Shown piece after piece: positions 7,011 to 10,035 of a stretch of DNA of 10,035 nucleotides. Positions within the stretch are counted from its first letter, which is position 1. Each line of letters starts with the position of its first letter. Both the position numbers and the translations under genes were made by a program. The notes under the pieces are model-generated. The model was not told where the DNA came from and made no database searches. It saw only the letters and a list, made by a program, of their open reading frames with translations. This DNA comes from Parvibaculum sp. (GTDB lineage Bacteria > Pseudomonadota > Alphaproteobacteria > Parvibaculales > Parvibaculaceae), in contig JACIYQ010000184.1 of NCBI GenBank assembly GCA_014359855.1, positions 1-10,035 on the forward strand. The letters are read 5' to 3'.

Positions 7011-7060
7011 ACTATATATTGTATATCGAGCTTGGCTCGACACCCTGGATATGGTGATTC
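7011..7060. promoter_or_regulatory. Divergent control region with operator-like palindrome
   Basis: Between the AlbA_2 gene and the 59-codon gene lies TCGAGCTTGGCTCGA (7026-7040), a perfect 6-bp inverted repeat around TTG. Beside it, on the minus strand, TATACAAT and TATATAGT fall directly before the ATG at 7010 and could be a -10 element giving a very short leader, though the -35 is unclear. The layout suggests a repressor site shared by both genes; the winged-helix end of the AlbA_2 protein is one candidate binder (inference). Confidence 0.4.
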
Positions 7061-7240
7061 ATGGTTGACGATAACGAATACACACCAGCCGAAGTAGAAC
7101 GGCGGCGCGACGAGGTTATCCGAAAAATGGCGAATACGCCGCCGCAGCCGAAGCCTACTTCTTCTCGTCCTCAGGAAAAGAAAACGAAAGCTGCTTCGGA
7201 TCGCGCGGCTGGTAAGGGCCGCGCGCGCCGTGAAGGTTAG
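7061..7240 (+). CDS. Small charged hypothetical protein (59 aa), transposon cargo
   Basis: An ATG-to-TAG frame of 59 codons filling the gap between the divergent AlbA_2 gene and the convergent transposase gene. The product has an acidic start (MVDDNEYTPAEVERRRDEV), a Pro-rich middle (NTPPQPKP, 25-32) and a Lys/Arg-rich end (KKTKAA, GRARREG). The shape, an acidic TPAE/RRRDEV helix followed by a TPPQP turn, resembles small proteins I have seen beside mobile elements, but I cannot name a family. Its TAG overlaps the transposase TAA. The ribosome site is weak (only GGTG 6-9 bases upstream). Coding status rests on codon-like composition and tight fit, so confidence is moderate. Confidence 0.55.
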   Translation: MVDDNEYTPAEVERRRDEVIRKMANTPPQPKPTSSRPQEKKTKAASDRAAGKGRARREG

Positions 7241-8193
7241 ACCGGAACGCCGTTCGGTCGGCTAGAAGTTTGTTGATAGGTCACCCGCTTGCCGACAACG
7301 CCAGCAACAGCTTTAGCGGCACGTTCGGCATCCGATACGTTGAGAGCCGAACGTTCGTTGTACCTGAAATCGTATTCCGCGAGATAACGCTTCAGATGCT
7401 GCGGACTGACATGATGATAAACGCCAGTGATGCCACGCTTCATAATCGAGAAATAGCCCTCGACCGTGTTTGTGTAAATGTCGCCGCGCACATACTCGCC
7501 GATGCTGTGATTGACAGAATGATGGTTTGGCTCGCCATGACGGGGACGCGAGCCGCCATCATCGCTGACCGTGCGGGTAGCATCCGCAATCTGCTTCTCC
7601 ATGATCGGGCGCAGCGTCTTTGCCGTCACGTTCGGGACGTGATGCGAGCGCACCTTGCCGCCACGCTCAACAAGGGAAAACACGGCCTCTTTGCCCGCGC
7701 CGCCGATATTCCGCTTGTTGCGCTTGCGGGCGTGCTTGTTCTTCTCTTTGCCGCCCACGAAAGTCTCGTCAAATTCAACCGTCTTGCCTTCGCCGCCAAG
7801 CGGTCCCGTGGGGCTCAGGTCGCGCATACCCTCGCGGATACGATGCGCCATGAACCACGCCGTCTTGTACGGCAGGCCGATCATGCGGTGAAGCTGATGC
7901 GCGCTGATGCCCTTCTTGCTGGCGCACATGAGATGCGTCGCCAGAAGCCATTTCGTCATGGGAATGTGCGAGCGCTCGTAAATCGTGCCAACAGCCGCCG
8001 TGAACTTGCGACGGCAATCCTTGCAATGATACCAGCCCGGCCCCATCGACTTGCCGCCAAGCGCCTTCACCGTTTCGGTCTGACCGCAGAACGGGCAATA
8101 AGCCCCGTCCGGCCAGCGGATCGCTTCGAAATGCGCGCGGGCGGCGTCAGGGTCAGTGAAAATCGGGTTGGTCAGGTCAACGGTGGCAGTCAT
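7237..8193 (-). CDS. IS1595-family transposase
   Basis: A 318-residue DDE transposase. The N-terminal zinc ribbon uses C33, C36, C57 and C60 (CPFCG, CKDC). The DDE_Tnp_IS1595 core has FDETFVGG with D142 as the first acid, an aspartate pair at 211-212 (VSDDG) as likely second, and E245 in YTNTVEGYFSIMKRG as the third; GVYHHVS and the closing YDFRYNER are typical. The tyrosine usually found just after the second Asp is not seen, and YTN replaces the more usual HTN, so the middle of the core is somewhat divergent, but the frame is open throughout. The ATG at 8193 is firm: AAGGAG lies 8 bases upstream. A promoter reads in from the right inverted repeat. It converges on the 59-codon gene, sharing 4 bases. 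Confidence 0.93.
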   Translation of the reverse strand: MTATVDLTNPIFTDPDAARAHFEAIRWPDGAYCPFCGQTETVKALGGKSMGPGWYHCKDCRRKFTAAVGTIYERSHIPMTKWLLATHLMCASKKGISAHQLHRMIGLPYKTAWFMAHRIREGMRDLSPTGPLGGEGKTVEFDETFVGGKEKNKHARKRNKRNIGGAGKEAVFSLVERGGKVRSHHVPNVTAKTLRPIMEKQIADATRTVSDDGGSRPRHGEPNHHSVNHSIGEYVRGDIYTNTVEGYFSIMKRGITGVYHHVSPQHLKRYLAEYDFRYNERSALNVSDAERAAKAVAGVVGKRVTYQQTSSRPNGVPV

Positions 8194-8213
8194 GGCTAAT
8201 CTCCTTGACCCCA

Positions 8214-8242
8214 AATATGGGGTATCCGGAGTGTTCAGTCAA
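8214..8242 (-). promoter_or_regulatory. Transposase promoter, -35 inside the inverted repeat
   Basis: On the minus strand TTGACT (8242-8237) is followed after exactly 17 bp by CATATT (8219-8214), a good sigma70 pattern (5/6 and 4/6). Transcription would begin near 8207, leaving a short leader with the AAGGAG site before the ATG at 8193. The -10 overlaps the palindrome CCCCAAATATGGGG, which could host a regulator. The left inverted repeat carries the same TTGACT but no -10 at the matching distance. Confidence 0.7.
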
Positions 8243-8255
8243 GGTGATAATTCTC
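8232..8255 (-). repeat. Right terminal inverted repeat
   Basis: Reverse complement of the left repeat with two mismatches; read leftward it begins GAGAATTATCACC and ends TTGACTGAACA. Confidence 0.85.
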
Positions 8256-8263
8256 CCCTCGGG
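8256..8263. repeat. Target-site duplication, right copy
   Basis: CCCTCGGG, identical to 5260-5267 and abutting the right inverted repeat. Confidence 0.7.
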
Positions 8264-8299
8264 GAGGGTCAAACCACTGCAAGTGGTTTGGGGCGGGGG
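8256..8299 (+). repeat. Palindromic intergenic repeat, copy 1 (split by the transposon)
   Basis: With the insert removed, the copy starts with the palindrome CCCTCCCCTCGGGGAGGG (left half at 5255-5267), then TC, then the hairpin AAACCAC-TGCAA-GTGGTTT (8271-8289), then GGGGCGGGGG (8290-8299). The same order of parts recurs on the other strand at 8415-8355. It probably belongs to a dispersed host repeat and may have terminated purN transcription. Confidence 0.6.
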
Positions 8300-8354
8300 C
8301 GGGGGCTGGGCACGAACTCGAATTTCGGCAGCCAACGACATTCTCGCCGCTAGT

Positions 8355-8415
8355 CCCCCGCCCCGAAATTCCCTTCGCGAATTTCGACCCGCCCCCAGGG
8401 GCGGGTGGGGGGAGC
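8355..8415 (-). repeat. Palindromic intergenic repeat, copy 2 (inverted)
   Basis: Read leftward: GCTCCCCCC, the GC hairpin CCCGCCCC/GGGGCGGG (8405-8388), TC, a hairpin with arms CGAAATTC/GAATTTCG (8386-8379, 8371-8364), then GGGGCGGGGG (8364-8355). It is a divergent copy of 8256-8299 with the inner stem sequence changed but still self-pairing. It may act as terminator for the channel gene upstream. The remaining bases of 8264-8495 hold no gene that I can see. Confidence 0.55.
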
Positions 8416-8495
8416 TTTGTTCATACTCACGTCGTCCACGTCCGACAGCAATCGGCGGCCAATGAAACCCGCGCCGCGCCGGGGCCTGAGGCCGC

Positions 8496-9266
8496 TCAGC
8501 CCTGCCCCTCGGTCGCGATGTGGATCGTCGTGCCGCAGTGCTTGCAATGCACGGCATCCGGATCGTGACGCATGAGCCCGCAGACCTTGCATTCATGCGT
8601 GACCTTGTTGGGACGGAAGAGCACCTGTGCGAGACGCAGGAAGAGCGTCACGCCGAAGATCATGACGATGACCGACAACAAGCGTCCCCATGTTCCATCC
8701 AGCGTGATGTCGCCAAACCCCGTCGTCGTGAGCGCCGTCACCGTGAAATAGAGAGCATCCGCGTAGTTGCCGATGTCCTTGTTGGTATAACGCTGCGTCT
8801 CGTAGACAAGTCCCGTCATCACAAAGATGAAGACGCAGAGGTTGACCGCCGCGATGATCACTTCCTCATGCGCCCGGAAGAACCGGAAGTCCTGACGGAG
8901 AAGTTCCAGCGTCCGGTATGTCCGCAGAAGCCTTACCGTCCGCAGAATGCGCAGGAAGCCCAGACCTTCACCGACAACCGGCGCCAAGAACGAGACGATC
9001 GCCACCATGTCGGCAAGGTTTGCCGGATGGACGAAGTTTCTGATCCTGTTTCGGTCGATGGAGAACCGGGCGGTGAAATCCGCGAGGATCAGGACGCCGA
9101 TCGCCGCGTCCGCAATCTCTATGTAAACCGAACGAGGTGTAAACGAGGTGGCGACGATGAAAAGAATCGTCACGACGTCAAAAGCCATCAGACCGTAACG
9201 GAAGCGTTGGGCCTCCTCCGAGTTGCCCTCGTAGTACTCCCGGAGTCGATCAGCCAGTCTGTTCAT
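8496..9266 (-). CDS. Voltage-gated-type potassium channel with C-terminal zinc ribbon
   Basis: A 256-residue inner-membrane ion channel. Hydrophobic segments near 26-42, 48-65, 82-98, 135-155 and 194-215 plus an S4 helix fit a six-segment Kv plan. S4 carries five arginines at every third residue (R106, R109, R112, R115, R118), the voltage-sensor pattern. The pore has TALTTTGFGD (177-186), a selectivity filter with GFG rather than GYG, which is found in some bacterial channels. After S6 the tail holds C226-x2-C229 and C241-x2-C244, a zinc-ribbon-like fold. The ATG at 9266 has GGGGAG only a few bases upstream. Downstream is the GC-rich palindrome of the intergenic repeat. Potassium selectivity is inferred from the filter. 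Confidence 0.9.
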   Translation of the reverse strand: MNRLADRLREYYEGNSEEAQRFRYGLMAFDVVTILFIVATSFTPRSVYIEIADAAIGVLILADFTARFSIDRNRIRNFVHPANLADMVAIVSFLAPVVGEGLGFLRILRTVRLLRTYRTLELLRQDFRFFRAHEEVIIAAVNLCVFIFVMTGLVYETQRYTNKDIGNYADALYFTVTALTTTGFGDITLDGTWGRLLSVIVMIFGVTLFLRLAQVLFRPNKVTHECKVCGLMRHDPDAVHCKHCGTTIHIATEGQG

Positions 9267-9321
9267 TGTCTCCCCGCCGCCACGGCACGAAAGGAGACCC
9301 TATATGGAGCCCCTAATGCAG

Positions 9322-9351
9322 AAAAGCCCCGCCGTTCGAGAGCGAGGCTTT
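9322..9351 (-). terminator. Intrinsic terminator of ndk
   Basis: On the minus strand AAAGCC (9351-9346) pairs with GGCTTT (9328-9323), with an inner CGC/GCG (9344-9342, 9332-9330) across one mismatch, and ends in TTTT (9325-9322). It begins 22 bp after the ndk stop and separates ndk from the channel gene on the same strand. Confidence 0.75.
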
Positions 9352-9373
9352 CCGAATTCAGCGGCCAATGAAA

Positions 9374-9796
9374 TCAGCCGACGATCTCTTCGTCCTTGAA
9401 GAAATACTTGATCTCTTCGGCGGCCGTCTCCGGCGCGTCGGAGCCGTGGACCGAGTTCGCCTCGATCGACTCGGCGAAGTCCTTGCGGATCGTGCCGGCG
9501 TCGGCGTTGGCCGGGTTCGTCGCGCCCATCACTTCGCGGTACTTCGCGATGGCGTTCTCGCCTTCGAGCACCTGGACCACGACGGGGCCGGACGTCATGA
9601 AGGAGACGAGATCGTTGAAGAAGGGGCGTTCCTTGTGGACCGCGTAGAAGCCCTCGGCCTGGGCCTTCGACAGATGGAGGCGCTTGGAGGCGATGACCCG
9701 GAGGCCCGCGCTTTCGATGCGGTCGATGATCTTGCCGGTGATGTTGCGCCGGGTCGCGTCCGGCTTGATGATCGAGAAGGTCCGTTCGAGGGCCAT
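9374..9796 (-). CDS. ndk: Nucleoside diphosphate kinase
   Basis: Ndk balances nucleotide pools by passing the ATP gamma-phosphate to NDPs through a phosphohistidine. The product is 140 residues, the standard bacterial length, when started at the ATG at 9796; an upstream in-frame TTG would add five unlike residues. Motifs: ERTFSIIKPDATRRN (4-18) with Lys11, the Tyr51 region, GATNPANADAGTIR (91-104), and the active-site NSVHGSD (114-120) with His117. No residue expected for catalysis is missing. It is transcribed leftward, ends in its own terminator, and is divergent from the ABC-F gene across a 96-bp gap in which I see no clear promoter. Confidence 0.97.
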   Translation of the reverse strand: MALERTFSIIKPDATRRNITGKIIDRIESAGLRVIASKRLHLSKAQAEGFYAVHKERPFFNDLVSFMTSGPVVVQVLEGENAIAKYREVMGATNPANADAGTIRKDFAESIEANSVHGSDAPETAAEEIKYFFKDEEIVG

Positions 9797-9892
9797 GCTC
9801 AGCTTTCCCAATTGTGCAGGTGGAAGATTTGGCGCGGTTTATAGCCGGGCTTGGTGACGCGGGCAACCGGCGGTGCTAAAAGCCCGCCCATC

Positions 9893-10035
9893 ATGTTGCA
9901 TATCAACGATCTGACCTTCCGAATGGAGGGGCGCCTGCTCCTCGACCATGTCACCGCCGCCGTGCCCCCCGGGCAACGGACGGGCTTTGTCGGCCGCAAC
10001 GGCACCGGCAAATCCACCCTGCTGAAGCTCATCAC
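9893..10035 (+). CDS. ABC-F family ATPase, N-terminal part (runs off window)
   Basis: Only 47 codons are present. The protein begins MLHINDLTFRMEGRLLLDHV and reaches a Walker A, GRNGTGKST, near residues 34-42. The short approach to Walker A, the FVGRNGTGKSTLLKLI wording and lack of membrane segments fit soluble ABC-F proteins (Uup/EttA-like) acting on ribosomes, but the defining linker and second ATPase domain lie outside the window, so an ABC-transporter subunit is not excluded. The ATG at 9893 is preferred to a GTG at 9854; neither has a strong ribosome site. Confidence 0.8.
   Translation, partial: MLHINDLTFRMEGRLLLDHVTAAVPPGQRTGFVGRNGTGKSTLLKLI

Larger units (their letters stand above)
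5268..8255. mobile_element. IS1595-family transposon with cargo (2,988 bp)
   Basis: The boundaries are set by 24-bp terminal inverted repeats (5268-5291 and 8232-8255, 22 of 24 matching) and by the 8-mer CCCTCGGG directly repeated outside both ends (5260-5267 and 8256-8263). Eight bp is the target duplication size of the IS1595 family, and the transposase at the right end belongs to it. Because the ends and target share G/C runs, other symmetric solutions (10-bp or 6-bp duplication, ends moved by 1 bp) fit too. Cargo from left to right: class II tRNA-like gene, AlbA_2/ATPase gene, 59-codon gene. Ordinary IS1595 elements are about 1 kb; larger cargo-bearing relatives are known. The AlbA_2 gene is visibly richer in A+T than the flanking host genes. 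Confidence 0.8.

Noticed and set aside
7237..8193. A compensated frameshift in the transposase near residues 211-225
   Set aside because: The stretch after the second Asp looks divergent, but the frame is open, the flanking motifs are intact and I could not show a better reading in another frame.
7270..8199. Plus-strand open frame opposite the transposase
   Set aside because: The minus strand has the zinc ribbon and DDE motifs plus a good promoter and ribosome site.
5255..8268. A longer, 37-bp inverted repeat including the CCCTCCCC arms
   Set aside because: The outer 13 bases match better as a direct repeat (12 of 12) than as an inverted one, because the target itself is palindromic; the true inverted repeat is best taken as 24 bp.
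8520..9371. Plus-strand open frame opposite the potassium channel
   Set aside because: Charged, low-complexity product; the minus strand has an unambiguous channel.
1..10035. CRISPR array, rRNA gene or prophage genes
   Set aside because: No regularly spaced repeats, no rRNA sequence and no phage structural genes were seen.

Overview
The window is GC-rich chromosomal DNA of an alphaproteobacterium. The marks are a HdaA-type DnaA regulator, overlapping purM-purN, and the neighbourhood ppk / hda / AI-2E permease / DUF2066 / purMN. I lean to a Hyphomicrobiales-like organism, possibly near Parvibaculum, but the genus is not proven by anything I can see.

Layout. Positions 1-3314 read leftward: the start of polyphosphate kinase (ppk, cut by the window edge) and, upstream of it, a compact cluster of a secreted or periplasmic DUF2066 protein, an AI-2E-family membrane permease and hda. 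A three-unit Pho box lies just upstream of ppk. From 3497 the strand switches to purM-purN, which overlap by 4 bp and encode the AIR synthetase and GAR transformylase of purine synthesis.

Positions 5268-8255 hold a foreign insertion of 2,988 bp. It has 24-bp terminal inverted repeats (2 mismatches) and an 8-bp direct repeat CCCTCGGG on both sides, the duplication size expected for the IS1595 family. The IS1595-type transposase sits at its right end. Between the ends it also carries a class II tRNA-like gene (serine-type body, leucine anticodon CAA, two mismatches at the tip of the acceptor stem) with a terminator hairpin, a large AT-richer gene for an AlbA_2/Schlafen-like plus GHKL-ATPase protein, and a divergent 59-codon gene. 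Removing the insert and one copy of the 8-mer restores a palindrome, CCCTCCCCTCGGGGAGGG, belonging to one of two inverted copies of an intergenic repeat downstream of purN.

The right flank (8496-10035) returns to host genes: a voltage-gated-type potassium channel with a C-terminal zinc ribbon, nucleoside diphosphate kinase with an intrinsic terminator, and the first 47 codons of an ABC-F ATPase.

The most interesting object is the insertion: a transposon whose cargo pairs a class II tRNA-like gene with a Schlafen-domain protein. Some Schlafen-fold proteins are known to cut class II tRNAs, so a functional link is possible, but it is inference only.
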